Shown here: positions 7,506 through 15,809 of the stretch, in pieces
Position numbering within the stretch: position 1 is the stretch's first letter
Layout of the letters: each line of letters opens with the position of its first letter
DNA from: a virus
Reading direction: 5' to 3' (one strand)
Length of the DNA: 64,000 nt
Virus record (IMG/VR): IMGVR_UViG_3300050821_009780
Coordinates: 79,504-143,503 of that record
Translations under genes and position numbers: made by a program
The notes under the pieces: generated by a model
The model's database searches: none
The model's input: the letters and a program-made list of their open reading frames with translations, nothing else
Told to the model about the DNA's origin: nothing

Positions 7506-8054
7506 CTACCAGTCGCGGTCCCCGCCCGTCGTGTGGTTGGAGTCGTTATTGTGGTGGTGGTCGCCATCCTCGACGCGGATAACACGATGCGGGTGGCTGT
7601 GAGTGCCGTTGAACCGGCCGTGCTCCATGGCGACCGCCTGGGAGGCGGGGGCCTTGCCGGCCAGCCGCATGAACGTCTCGGAGTCGCTCTCGGCTGCCTC
7701 GCGGGCGGGCACCCGGGACAGGAGCAGCTCGCCGCCCTGCAGCGCGGACAGCGCGACCATGGCCTCCTGCACCAGCGCGGACGCCTTGACCTTCTTCTTG
7801 CCTGCGTCCTGGTCCGCCTTGGCGCCCTTGGCCTTCTTCTTGCCGAGCCACGGCGGCTTCTTCTTGCCGCCCTTGGCGTCGTCCTCATCCTCGTCGTCAT
7901 CTTCGTCGTCGCCATCACCGTCGTCGTCCGTGTCGGCGAGCAGCAGCACCAGCTCGTTCAGCCGCTCAGCCGCCGCACGGACCAGCTCCTCGGCATCGTC
8001 GGCCGGGCCGCCCTCGGGGGCGGCGAGCCGCAGAACCTTTTCCAGGGCAGACAA
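7506..8054 (-). CDS. Head-module protein with acidic tract and shared N-terminal motif (182 aa)
   Basis: TTG at 8054 with GGAGG five bases upstream. It opens with SALEKVLRLAA, nearly identical to the start of the 161-residue protein at 9211-9696. Residues about 40-58 are almost pure Asp/Glu, followed by a Lys-rich stretch, then a helical region and a His-rich tail (DGDHHHNNDSNH). The charge pattern recalls scaffold or decoration-type proteins. Not assignable to a family. Confidence 0.55.
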   Translation of the reverse strand: MSALEKVLRLAAPEGGPADDAEELVRAAAERLNELVLLLADTDDDGDGDDEDDDEDEDDAKGGKKKPPWLGKKKAKGAKADQDAGKKKVKASALVQEAMVALSALQGGELLLSRVPAREAAESDSETFMRLAGKAPASQAVAMEHGRFNGTHSHPHRVIRVEDGDHHHNNDSNHTTGGDRDW

Positions 8055-8096
8055 TGAGACCTCCGGTGTCGTTAGCTACGGCTGTCTAATCGCCCT

Positions 8097-9218
8097 CTAC
8101 ATCCGGAGGTTGGGCAGGTAGCCGTTGACCCGCCCGGCGAAGTAGTGGCGCCGCACCCGGTCGATGAGCCGGGCGACCTCGGTGCCGATCTTGCGCCAGG
8201 CGTTAGCCTGGTCCTGGTAGTCCTTCAGCATCTGGGCGAGCGCGCTGCCCTGCTCGGCAGGCGGCACCGCCTGCGCCCCGTAGACGGCGGGCCGACCAGC
8301 CCCGGCATCCTTCTTGCTGGCCGAGTACAGCGCGGACTGGGCCTGGCGCAGGCAGGCGAGGGCCTGGATGACGTCGTTCTTCTCCAGCTTGAGCGCGGCC
8401 ATGCGCAGCGCCTGCCGGACGGTGTTGGACAGCGTGACATCGATGCCGTCGGGCACCAGCTTCACCAGCGCGGTGCACTCCTTCGGCGTCGGCAGCGCCA
8501 CGTGGGGCGGCAGCGGCGGGGACGGGGAGACAGCCTGGCTGGGCACCTGGTGCAGCCCGTACTGGCCGCGCGGGGCGGGCGCGGCCAGCTTCAGCGCCTT
8601 CCAGGCCGGCTCGTCGGTGACCAGCTGCCCGTCCTGCAGCTGCTTGAGCAGCCGGACCCAGCGGCCCTCGCCCGGGTAGTTGTCCACTACGTGCTCGGAC
8701 AGCTTGTCGATGTGCTCCTGCGCGCCCTTCAGGTGCTTGCGGGCGTGGTCGGCGTTGAACTCCCAGACCACCTTCGGGTCCGGCTTGAGCATCTCGTCGG
8801 CGTGCCGCTTGGCGTGCGCCAGCTCGTGCAGCACGGTCTCGGTGAGGTGCGCGGTCGTCGCGATCCGGAGGGACTTGTTCAGCGACCGGGCCAGCCCGAC
8901 GCACTGCCGGACCGCCTCCAGCTCGGCGGCCTCGGCCGGGTAGTGGTGCCGGAGGTCGTCCACCAGGAAGTGCATGTTGTCCAGGGCGACGGACAGGTGG
9001 TTGGCGATGTGCGTCGAGTGGTACTTGCGCAGCTCGGCGGTGCCTGCCTTCAGCGCGGCGGACATCCGCTCCTCCCCGTGCCCCACCGCCCGCACCGTAT
9101 CGTCGATGCGGTGCGCGACGAGCATCTCCCTGGAGTCCTTGTCACCGGGGGTGGCCGGGAGCGGCAGCTTGTCCCGGCCGGGGAAGGGGGAGGCCCCGGG
9201 GAACCCGCGCTCAGCCAT
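8097..9218 (-). CDS. Large helical head-module protein (373 aa)
   Basis: ATG at 9218, overlapping the upstream stop by 8 bases; the longer frame to 9287 is not needed. The protein is mostly alpha-helical and His-rich with a Pro-rich linker near residue 240. It contains HELAH, which matches the HExxH zinc-protease signature, but within a long helical His-rich stretch, so it may be coincidence. Likely a structural or assembly protein from its location between terminase and other head genes. Confidence 0.6.
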   Translation of the reverse strand: MAERGFPGASPFPGRDKLPLPATPGDKDSREMLVAHRIDDTVRAVGHGEERMSAALKAGTAELRKYHSTHIANHLSVALDNMHFLVDDLRHHYPAEAAELEAVRQCVGLARSLNKSLRIATTAHLTETVLHELAHAKRHADEMLKPDPKVVWEFNADHARKHLKGAQEHIDKLSEHVVDNYPGEGRWVRLLKQLQDGQLVTDEPAWKALKLAAPAPRGQYGLHQVPSQAVSPSPPLPPHVALPTPKECTALVKLVPDGIDVTLSNTVRQALRMAALKLEKNDVIQALACLRQAQSALYSASKKDAGAGRPAVYGAQAVPPAEQGSALAQMLKDYQDQANAWRKIGTEVARLIDRVRRHYFAGRVNGYLPNLRM

Positions 9219-9696
9219 TCTTCTTCCCGCCCATGGTGCGATCCTTCTCCCACTCGGCGACGTTGCGCTGCGCGGCGGCGCGGACATCTGGGTGCGTCCG
9301 CTTGCCCTTGCCGCTCTTGGTCTTCCACCCGCCGGGGTTGACTCCCGCTGCCCATTTCTTCACGACCCCCACGGCGACCCGGTAGGCATCGTGCTTGCCG
9401 TACCGCTTGACCAGGTGGAACCACAGGTGCTGAATGTACGGCGGCAGGTGCAGGCCCTTGTGGTGGAACAGCCCGGGGCCGCCCGACGGGACGGTGGGCT
9501 TGTCCACGGTGGACGCCTCGGCGGTGTGCGGGGTAAGGCTGACCGTCAACCTGCCGTGTGCTCGGCGGCAGCTAGCCGGGTCGGCATTCTCGCCGTGGTG
9601 GACTTTGGCGTACCACGGGCACTCGCTCATGAGGAAGTCGTGGGCGTGCTGCTCCTCCTCGGCGGCGAGCCGCAGCACCTTCTCCAGGGCGGTCAC
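9211..9696 (-). CDS. Head-module protein with ALEKVLRLAA start (161 aa)
   Basis: GTG at 9696 overlaps the previous stop as GTGA. After the shared N-terminal helix comes a Cys/His-containing part (HDFLMSECPWYAKVHHG), then a conserved-looking domain LPPYIQHLWFHLVKRYG with VKKWAAG and a C-terminal NVAEWEKDR. I recall similar KxWAAG-type segments in actinophage head proteins near portal and capsid genes. The Cys/His part may bind metal. Exact role unknown. Confidence 0.6.
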   Translation of the reverse strand: MTALEKVLRLAAEEEQHAHDFLMSECPWYAKVHHGENADPASCRRAHGRLTVSLTPHTAEASTVDKPTVPSGGPGLFHHKGLHLPPYIQHLWFHLVKRYGKHDAYRVAVGVVKKWAAGVNPGGWKTKSGKGKRTHPDVRAAAQRNVAEWEKDRTMGGKKNG

Positions 9697-10199
9697 TCGA
9701 CCAGGCCCTCCTTCTGCATGTGCGGGAACAGGGTGGACTGGACCCAGAACTGCAGGTCGGTGCCGGCCACCGGGTCCTGGACGCTGACCGCCTGCTGCAG
9801 CAGGGCCTGGACGCAGCGGATAAACTTCTGATCCCGTTCGGCGAGCGCGGACTGGAGCTGCTCCGGGTTGGCCCGGACCACCCGCAGCCGCAGCATGGCG
9901 TCGCGCAGCGCCGAGAGCGCGCTGTTGAGGGAGGACAGCGCGGCCCGCTCGCTGCCGGGGTCGGTGTAACCGCCCAGCTCGGGGTACCCATACGGCTTGC
10001 GGGACGCCTGCATGTGCTTGGAGAACTGGTTGATGGCGGCGGACGCCTCCATCAACACCTCGACCGGGGCACCGACCGCGAGCAGATCGGCCTTGAGCGT
10101 CTCGGCGAGCTGGGCAACCGCCGCGCGCAGGTCCTTATCCGCTACCGATTCGGGCACGTTGAACAGGCACTCAAGGCTGGCCGGGAAGGAATCGCTCAC
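9693..10199 (-). CDS. Hypothetical helical protein (168 aa)
   Basis: GTG at 10199. A four-helix-like protein with a central ASRKPYGYPELGGYTDPG loop and no recognised catalytic motif. GTGA overlap with the next gene suggests joint translation with the head-module proteins. Confidence 0.55.
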   Translation of the reverse strand: MSDSFPASLECLFNVPESVADKDLRAAVAQLAETLKADLLAVGAPVEVLMEASAAINQFSKHMQASRKPYGYPELGGYTDPGSERAALSSLNSALSALRDAMLRLRVVRANPEQLQSALAERDQKFIRCVQALLQQAVSVQDPVAGTDLQFWVQSTLFPHMQKEGLVE

Positions 10200-10215
10200 C
10201 TTCCGGTAATCGGGC

Positions 10216-10557
10216 CTACTTGGGCGGGTCGATGCCGTGGCACTCCGGGTCGCCCGGCACCACGTACATCACGCCGAACTGGTCCACGTACATGCCGTCG
10301 GTGCCGAGGCAGGCGCGCATCAGGGACGGATACCCGGCAGGGGTGTCCACCCTGGTCCAGCGCGGGATCTTCGCAGCCGACGAGTACTTATCCGGAGTGG
10401 CGTTCGCCGGGAGCGCCAGTCCGGTGCGCACGGTGATGTAGGTGACAGCGGGCGCGCGGTGGGTCGTGGACCAGACGGTATTCCAGATGACCGCGAACAA
10501 TATCACGGCGAGGACACCGAACAGGAAGTGGTCGAACCTGAACTGGAGCTTCTTCAC
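10216..10557 (-). CDS. Membrane-anchored hypothetical protein (113 aa)
   Basis: GTG at 10557 with AGGA upstream. Residues about 12-32 form one transmembrane helix (FLFGVLAVILFAVIWNTVW) after a basic N-terminus. The rest contains two Cys (RACLGTDG, DPECHG) and would lie outside the membrane under the positive-inside rule. It is the last gene of the glycan-type cluster in transcription order, so an envelope-linked role is possible. Confidence 0.6.
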   Translation of the reverse strand: MKKLQFRFDHFLFGVLAVILFAVIWNTVWSTTHRAPAVTYITVRTGLALPANATPDKYSSAAKIPRWTRVDTPAGYPSLMRACLGTDGMYVDQFGVMYVVPGDPECHGIDPPK

Positions 10558-10574
10558 GGCAGGTCCTATCGCGG

Positions 10575-11042
10575 TTACGGCAGCTTGCGCAGGCCGAAGT
10601 TCATCTCCTGGCCTTCCAGCCGATAGTTGTCCTTGGCGAACTTCACCTTGCCGCCGAGGCCGTAGGCGGCGCCGTACCGCGCGCTCAGGTGGTTGCCGGG
10701 CACCCAGTAGTCGAAGGTCTCCTCGGTGCAGAACCGGCGGTGGGTCGGATCGGTGTAGGCGTTCCGGTGCTTCCAGTGGGAGACCCGGATGTCGAGCACG
10801 CCGTCCTCGTGCAGCACCCGCCAGCACTCCTGCATGAACAGGACGGGCTTGTCCACGTGCTCGAAGATGTCGTAGGCGCGGATGCAGGAGACGCTGCCGT
10901 CGGCCCAGGGCCACGGAGCGGTGTCCAGATCATAGACGACATCTACTTCCGGGATGTCGGCGATGTCCACGTTGACGTACCGCGGCAGCCGGTCGGTGCC
11001 GCTGCCCAGGTTCAGGTAGATTCCCACGGCAGTGTTACCCAT
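10575..11042 (-). CDS. SAM-dependent methyltransferase, class I
   Basis: 155 residues from ATG 11042 (GTG 11027 is an alternative). The glycine loop YLNLGSGTD at residues 9-17, an acidic end of strand 2 (NVDIAD) and a later DIFEHV segment fit the methyltransferase type 11 pattern used in predicted polysaccharide gene sets. There is no substrate evidence; its cluster suggests it methylates a sugar or sugar nucleotide. Its start overlaps the stop of the neighbouring glycosyltransferase-like gene. Confidence 0.75.
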   Translation of the reverse strand: MGNTAVGIYLNLGSGTDRLPRYVNVDIADIPEVDVVYDLDTAPWPWADGSVSCIRAYDIFEHVDKPVLFMQECWRVLHEDGVLDIRVSHWKHRNAYTDPTHRRFCTEETFDYWVPGNHLSARYGAAYGLGGKVKFAKDNYRLEGQEMNFGLRKLP

Positions 11043-11745
11043 CAGCCAGGAGGTACCGCTGGGGCGGCGCGTCCGGCAGGTAGCAGCGGGACTGCAGGTC
11101 CTCGAAGGCGGCCGGTGAGCAGTGCGCCCCGCCGTACTGGCCGATGTGCTGGGACCTCGCCAGGTGCGGGTAGACGACCTTCCGGCCCTGCTCCCGGCAC
11201 CAGTAGTCGTTGAGCCGCCAGTCCCAGCCGTTGTGCTCGTAGTTGAACGTCCAGTCGGCGGCCAGCTGCTCCCAGCGGTCGCGCCAGGTGCCCCAGACCC
11301 AGCCGTGAAACTCCTGCTCGACGCTGACGGCGGCGGCCTGCTGCGGGTCTCGCGGGTACTGCCGGTAGGTAGAGACCGCCAGGATGCCTGGGTCAGCGGC
11401 GAACCGCTCACTCGCCCAGGCAAAGTACTCCAGGGTGTCCGCGCCGACCGTGATGTCGTCCTCGGCGAGGATGACGAAATCGTCCGGCTGCGAGTAATCG
11501 GGGAAGGCCCCGAACCCGCAGGTGACGGCGTGGAACGGGTTGGCCTGCACGCCGAGGTGCCTGCTGTTGACGTGCACGGTCACGGACGGCAGGGCCGCCT
11601 CGGCGATGACGCGTTCCATGTGCGGGCAGCCCGGTTCCACGTGGAAGTCCAGGGGCGTGTTCTCGACGCCGCGCACCCGCGCCCAGCTGGCCAGCACCTC
11701 CTGCATGTAGTTGGCCCGACTGAACGCGGTAAAGACGACCCTCAT
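11035..11745 (-). CDS. Glycosyltransferase-like protein, GT-A type (236 aa)
   Basis: ATG 11745 overlaps the upstream stop. It begins with a strand and loop typical of GT-A transferases (MRVVFTAFSRANYMQEVL) and carries ILAEDDI, an acidic DxD-like metal/nucleotide-sugar motif, near residue 100. It is clearly related to the protein at 12407-13135: both share an N-terminal AxNR-like segment, EPGC, a Gln-Ala-Asn/Thr stretch, and a C-terminal DLQSRC/DQVQSRC block. The two look like products of a duplication. Substrate unknown. Confidence 0.7.
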   Translation of the reverse strand: MRVVFTAFSRANYMQEVLASWARVRGVENTPLDFHVEPGCPHMERVIAEAALPSVTVHVNSRHLGVQANPFHAVTCGFGAFPDYSQPDDFVILAEDDITVGADTLEYFAWASERFAADPGILAVSTYRQYPRDPQQAAAVSVEQEFHGWVWGTWRDRWEQLAADWTFNYEHNGWDWRLNDYWCREQGRKVVYPHLARSQHIGQYGGAHCSPAAFEDLQSRCYLPDAPPQRYLLADG

Positions 11746-12410
11746 CACCCGTTCGGCCTCGCAATCTCGGGGGGCGGCCACGGCTCGGTCCACTGCCCGG
11801 CCTCGACCATCTTCCTGGCCTGCTGGAACAGCAGCTCGTCGTACTGCATGCGCCCGCCCTCGGTCATGCCCGCGCCGCGCAGGTGCTGCGCCCAGTGGTG
11901 GGTGAAGCTGTAGCCGGTGCGGAGCCGGGACCGCCAGCCTTGCCGTGACCCTCGGTAGCTGAACCAGTCATCTGTGTAATAATGACAGGTGAGCAGCGGG
12001 ACGATCTTCTCCAGCTGCGCCCGGGACACGAACGGCAGCGCGGTCATGCTGACCTCAGCCCAGTCCCGGCCGACGACGCCGACCTGCGGGCAGGACTGGG
12101 GGTAGCCGTCCGGAGCGTACACCTGCGGGGCGGGCAAGAAGCCGAGGTCGGCGGCCTCGACGGCCGGCTGCGCCCAGCCCGGGTGCGGCTCGATGTCATC
12201 GCAGGTGAAGTGAAAGTACCGGGCACGGGTGCTGGCCCGGTCCAGCCCGGCCTGCCAGGCGGCCCCGCAGGTGGGGTGGTTGCGCTCGATGATGAGGTTC
12301 AGCTCGTAGGCACCGCCGGCGCAGTCACGGTACGCCTGCCAGCAGCGCTCGAAGTGATCTTCCCGGCCATCGACTGTCGGAATTATTACACTGATGACGG
12401 GAAGGCTCAC
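11745..12410 (-). CDS. Family 2-like glycosyltransferase (221 aa)
   Basis: GTG 12410 sits in a GTGA overlap with the upstream stop. The N-terminus VISVIIPTVDGRE is the classic GT2 first strand; FTCDDIEPHPGW near residue 75 holds the metal-binding acidic motif. The C-terminal half has a YYTDDWFSYRG segment and paired His. GT2 enzymes move a sugar from a nucleotide sugar to an acceptor. It belongs to a coupled run of sugar enzymes. Confidence 0.75.
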   Translation of the reverse strand: MSLPVISVIIPTVDGREDHFERCWQAYRDCAGGAYELNLIIERNHPTCGAAWQAGLDRASTRARYFHFTCDDIEPHPGWAQPAVEAADLGFLPAPQVYAPDGYPQSCPQVGVVGRDWAEVSMTALPFVSRAQLEKIVPLLTCHYYTDDWFSYRGSRQGWRSRLRTGYSFTHHWAQHLRGAGMTEGGRMQYDELLFQQARKMVEAGQWTEPWPPPEIARPNG

Positions 12411-13135
12411 GTCTCCTCGATCCACGTGCTGAGGTACCCGCACTCGCGGCGCCCCTTGACCTCGTAGTACTGCTGCGGCGGGTAGTGCTGGCTGAAGCAC
12501 CGCGACTGGACCTGATCGAGCGGGGGCTGCGGCTGGTAGCCGAACTCGCCGATGTCCTGCGCCCGGCTCAGGGCGGGCCGGAGGACGTCGTAACCCCGGC
12601 GCTGGCACCACGCCTGATCGATCCACTGGTACCAGTCCCCGTACCGGGACTCCGCCCAGGCAGCGCTGAGCAGCGCCCACTTCTCCCGGTGGAAGCCGTG
12701 CAGCCAGCCGATGGTCTGGGTACGCCAGACAGCGGCGGGGCCGCCGTCCAGGGCGGTATCGCGCCAGCAGGACAGGGCGAGGACGGTAGGGTCGTCGCGG
12801 TAGTTGTCGCGGTGCCAGGCGTGCAGCTCCAGCGCGTCATCGGAGGGCAGGTAGTCGTCCGAGGCGAGCACGGCGTAGCCCGCCCGGCGGCAGCCGATGT
12901 CCAGCGCCTGCTGGGTATTGCGCGAGGCACCGAGCTGCTTCAGGTTGACATAGACGTACCGCTCGGCGAAGTCCACCGACCAGCACAGCTCCCGCACCTC
13001 CTCGCAGCCAGGCTCGCAACAGAACTGGAGGACGGCATCTTCGATACCGCGGACCTTGGACCAGGCGTCCAGGGTCTGCCGGAGGTAGTCCGGGCGGTTC
13101 CAGGCGGTGAAGGCGACAGCGGTGCGCTCAGCCAC
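12407..13135 (-). CDS. Glycosyltransferase-like protein, paralogue of 11035-11745 (242 aa)
   Basis: GTG 13135 overlaps the upstream stop by 8 bases. It starts TAVAFTAWNRPDYLRQTL, has CCEPGCEE near residue 40 and VLASDDYLPSDD near 90, the probable metal/nucleotide-sugar site, then GWLHGFHREKW and a Cys-containing C-terminal block. Similarity to the protein at 11035 is visible along the whole length, which suggests gene duplication followed by divergence in acceptor or donor specificity. Confidence 0.7.
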   Translation of the reverse strand: MAERTAVAFTAWNRPDYLRQTLDAWSKVRGIEDAVLQFCCEPGCEEVRELCWSVDFAERYVYVNLKQLGASRNTQQALDIGCRRAGYAVLASDDYLPSDDALELHAWHRDNYRDDPTVLALSCWRDTALDGGPAAVWRTQTIGWLHGFHREKWALLSAAWAESRYGDWYQWIDQAWCQRRGYDVLRPALSRAQDIGEFGYQPQPPLDQVQSRCFSQHYPPQQYYEVKGRRECGYLSTWIEET

Positions 13136-13565
13136 GGCCGGCCTCCAGCACCCGGCGGCGGATCTCGGTGGTGGAGATAGACAGGCTCTGCCGGTAGGGC
13201 ACCCAGGCGAGGATGACCCCCTGGGCATCGAGCCAGTCCTGGGTCACGCCGACCTGGGCCAGGTAGTCCTTCCCCCGGCCCGGTGCCCAGTCCGTCCCGA
13301 TCGCGAGCACGTCCGGATGGAATTCGGCCACCATCTCCTTGCCGGCCGAATCGTTCAGCCGGGTCTCGTAGCCGAGCAGATGGAGCGCCAGGATACGCTC
13401 CCGCTCACTCATGATCGGGGCGGGCTTGAACTCCCGCACGAACCGGTCGGTATTAATCCCGACGACGAGCCGGTCGCCGAGAGCCGCGCACTGCTGGAGA
13501 AATGCCACGTGCCCGAAATGCAGGATATCGAACGTGCCGATGGTCAGCACCAGCCGGGGACTCAC
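13128..13565 (-). CDS. Cytidylyltransferase-like nucleotidyltransferase (TagD type)
   Basis: 145 residues from GTG 13565 in a GTGA overlap. FDILHFGHVAFL contains the HxGH nucleotide-binding signature and the C-terminal LSISTTEIRRR matches the ISTTxIxxR motif of glycerol-3-phosphate and related cytidylyltransferases (usual length about 130). Such enzymes activate an alditol or sugar phosphate with CTP or ATP. In this cluster it would supply an activated building block for the neighbouring transferases. Confidence 0.8.
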   Translation of the reverse strand: MSPRLVLTIGTFDILHFGHVAFLQQCAALGDRLVVGINTDRFVREFKPAPIMSERERILALHLLGYETRLNDSAGKEMVAEFHPDVLAIGTDWAPGRGKDYLAQVGVTQDWLDAQGVILAWVPYRQSLSISTTEIRRRVLEAGRG

Positions 13566-14194
13566 TCGCACCACCGGAAACACGGGACGGGGATCTCCGG
13601 CCGCTCGTGCGGCTGAGCAGGCTTCGGCTGCGGCCCGTTCTGCGTGGTGTCCCAGGCGGACCACTGGTAGTCGTACACCGGGCGGCGCAGCAGCACCTCG
13701 TGCTTCAGCAGCGGCAGCACGCTGTTCACGTACACCATGTCCTCACCGGTGTAGCCGTACCCGCCGCGCAGGAAGGTGCCCTGCTTCGCCAAGCTGGACC
13801 GCACCGGGTTCATGTGGGTGAACCGGCGCTGGTAGCCGGAGTCCCGGTTGCCGGGCTGCAGGGCGATGCTCACGTCGGTGTAGAAGCCGGGGGTGCCGTG
13901 GTTGATGTGCCGCCAGCCGACCACGTCCGGGTCGCTGCGCAGCGCCTCCAGGATGTCGGCCACGTAGTACGAGGCGACCTTGTCGTCGTCGTCCACGAAG
14001 CACAGGTAGTCACCCTCGGCGGCGTACAGCAGCCGCTCGCGGTACGCCTCCAGCAGCTCCTCGCCCTGGTTCTGCAGGGCCACCACCTCAACTTGCTCGG
14101 CGGCGGCCTGGCACTGCGGCAGCAGCTCGCTGAGCAGGTGCAGGAACTTGTGCTGCCGGCGGGCGAGGGTGGGGATGAGGACGGACAGTCTCAC
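13562..14194 (-). CDS. Glycosyltransferase family 2 protein (210 aa)
   Basis: ATG 14194. It starts MRLSVLIPTLARR, the usual GT2 entry strand, and has YLCFVDDDDKVA near residue 70, an expanded DxD metal site. A GYTGEDMVYV segment near residue 150 provides the expected acceptor-side ED motif. Complete for a compact GT2 catalytic domain, with no membrane helix, so a cytosolic enzyme. Confidence 0.82.
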   Translation of the reverse strand: MRLSVLIPTLARRQHKFLHLLSELLPQCQAAAEQVEVVALQNQGEELLEAYRERLLYAAEGDYLCFVDDDDKVASYYVADILEALRSDPDVVGWRHINHGTPGFYTDVSIALQPGNRDSGYQRRFTHMNPVRSSLAKQGTFLRGGYGYTGEDMVYVNSVLPLLKHEVLLRRPVYDYQWSAWDTTQNGPQPKPAQPHERPEIPVPCFRWCE

Positions 14195-14850
14195 AGCGTC
14201 GCCCGTATCCAGCCGTTCTGCGGCTCAGCATCATAAGGCGGCACCCCGTCCGGGTAAGGGTAAGGGATGACCTCCAGCCGGTAGGCGGACAGCATCTCCT
14301 GGCAGGTGTCCCGCAGCGCGGGGGAGTGCCATTCGACCAGCCACTCGGTGCGGCCCATGAGGGTGCCGGCCCCCTCCAGCACCCGGACCTCGCCACCCTC
14401 GGTATCCACCTTCACCAGCTGCGGCACCCCGTACTGCGCGGCGAGGGCATCCAGGGTGACGCACCGGACGGTACGACGGCCGGTCTCGCCGCTCCACCAC
14501 AGATCCGGGGAGTGCCCGACCAGCTCCGGGGCCAGCAGCTCCCCGCCCTGGATGGCGCCCGCGCACACGGACAGCTCCAGAGTGCCGGTGCGCTCGGCGG
14601 CAGCCCCCTGGAGGAGGGTGACCCGGCCGTCGCTGCCGAACTCCCGCACGAGCACCTCCCACGCCTCGGCGGACGGCTCCAGCGCCACCGCCCGGCGGAA
14701 CCGCCCGGCGGTCACCATGGCCCGCAGCGACTGGCCGTGGTTGGCGCCTACGTCAAAGGCGAGGTCTCCCTCGAAGTTCCACAGCCAGTAGTGCAGCGGG
14801 ACCGGGTCGTTGGTCTCGTAGGAGACCCCGTTGTACTGGACCGGCGTCAT
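14191..14850 (-). CDS. FkbM-family methyltransferase
   Basis: 219 residues from ATG 14850, an ATGA overlap with the epimerase gene. The SAM-binding loop is FDVGANHGQSL near residue 35 and the family hallmark VKVDTEGGE is near residue 150. FkbM enzymes O-methylate small molecules or glycans. With the second methyltransferase in this cluster, the product glycan may carry methyl groups. The C-terminus is Pro/Tyr-rich. Confidence 0.82.
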   Translation of the reverse strand: MTPVQYNGVSYETNDPVPLHYWLWNFEGDLAFDVGANHGQSLRAMVTAGRFRRAVALEPSAEAWEVLVREFGSDGRVTLLQGAAAERTGTLELSVCAGAIQGGELLAPELVGHSPDLWWSGETGRRTVRCVTLDALAAQYGVPQLVKVDTEGGEVRVLEGAGTLMGRTEWLVEWHSPALRDTCQEMLSAYRLEVIPYPYPDGVPPYDAEPQNGWIRATL

Positions 14851-15809
14851 CCCTGCCACGCCCCGTTCCGGTCAAACTTGCGGAAGTACTCGTAGGTGCG
14901 CTTCATCCCGTCGGCCAGGTCCATCTCCGGCTCCCAGCCCAGCGCCCGCAGGTGCGAGTCGTCCAGGGACTTGCGGAAGGTAATCTGCCCCGGCGGCGGG
15001 ACCTCCACGATGCACGACTTGCTCCCGGCCAGCTCTCTGGCCATCTGAGCCAGCTCCAGGACCGGGTAGTGGTCGTCGTTGCGGCAGACGTTCCAGGTGC
15101 CAGCCTTGCCGGCCTCCAGGATGGCGGCCAGGCCGCGCACGCTATCGCCGACCCAGGTGAGGCAGCGCTCGGTGCCGAGGTGGACGCGCAGGTCCATCCC
15201 GTGCTCGGCCTCCCAGAGCATGGAGTGCAGCACGTTGTATCCGACGGTACCGGGCTTGCCAGAGATGTGCGGCTTCTCGGCCGTCCGGGGCGGCCAGTAG
15301 GCGGGACCGTAGGGCATGTTCAGCCGGGCGACCATGAGGCCCTTCGGGGCGTAGACCCGGCATGCCTCCTCGCCCCACTTCTTGGACAGGCCGTACATGT
15401 TGACCGGCCGAAGCTGCGAACCGGGGCCGACGGTGCCGCTGTTGGCGGACTCGCCGTACACCTCGGAGGAGGACATGAACATGAGCCGGGAGCCGTAGTG
15501 CGCGCAGTCGCGGGCCAGCTGCCCGGTGAGGCCGGCGTTCATGCCTGCGGTCTTGTGCATGTCCACCTCGCCCCACACCCGGCCGTACAGCGCGGCGAGG
15601 TGGACCACGACATCAGGGCGGCGGTCCTCCAGCCAGTCCTCGCGGGCCTCGCGGCAGTTCAGGTCGAACAGGCGGAAGGTATCCCAGACCGGCTCGGTGG
15701 TGTTGGGGTAGACCAGGTCCTGGGCGTGGACCTCGTGGCCGCAGCGGTGCAGCTCGGCGAGCAGCCAGCCGCCGACATATCCTGACGCGCCAGTAACAGC
15801 GATTCTCAT
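14847..15809 (-). CDS. NAD-dependent sugar epimerase/dehydratase (extended SDR)
   Basis: 320 residues from ATG 15809, in an ATGA overlap with dnaX; the longer upstream frame is out. MRIAVTGASGYVGGWL is the Rossmann TGxxGxxG loop; MFMSSSEVYG supplies the catalytic Ser and YGLSKKWGE the YxxxK pair. This family interconverts nucleotide-activated sugars (GalE, RmlB and similar). The length is normal and all catalytic residues are present. Probably makes the sugar donor for the adjacent transferases. Confidence 0.88.
   Translation of the reverse strand: MRIAVTGASGYVGGWLLAELHRCGHEVHAQDLVYPNTTEPVWDTFRLFDLNCREAREDWLEDRRPDVVVHLAALYGRVWGEVDMHKTAGMNAGLTGQLARDCAHYGSRLMFMSSSEVYGESANSGTVGPGSQLRPVNMYGLSKKWGEEACRVYAPKGLMVARLNMPYGPAYWPPRTAEKPHISGKPGTVGYNVLHSMLWEAEHGMDLRVHLGTERCLTWVGDSVRGLAAILEAGKAGTWNVCRNDDHYPVLELAQMARELAGSKSCIVEVPPPGQITFRKSLDDSHLRALGWEPEMDLADGMKRTYEYFRKFDRNGAWQG

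Noticed and set aside
8760-8840. HELAH (HExxH) zinc-protease-like motif in the 373-residue head protein
   Set aside because: It lies in a long His-rich helical stretch with no third ligand or supporting fold pattern; kept only as a note in that entry.
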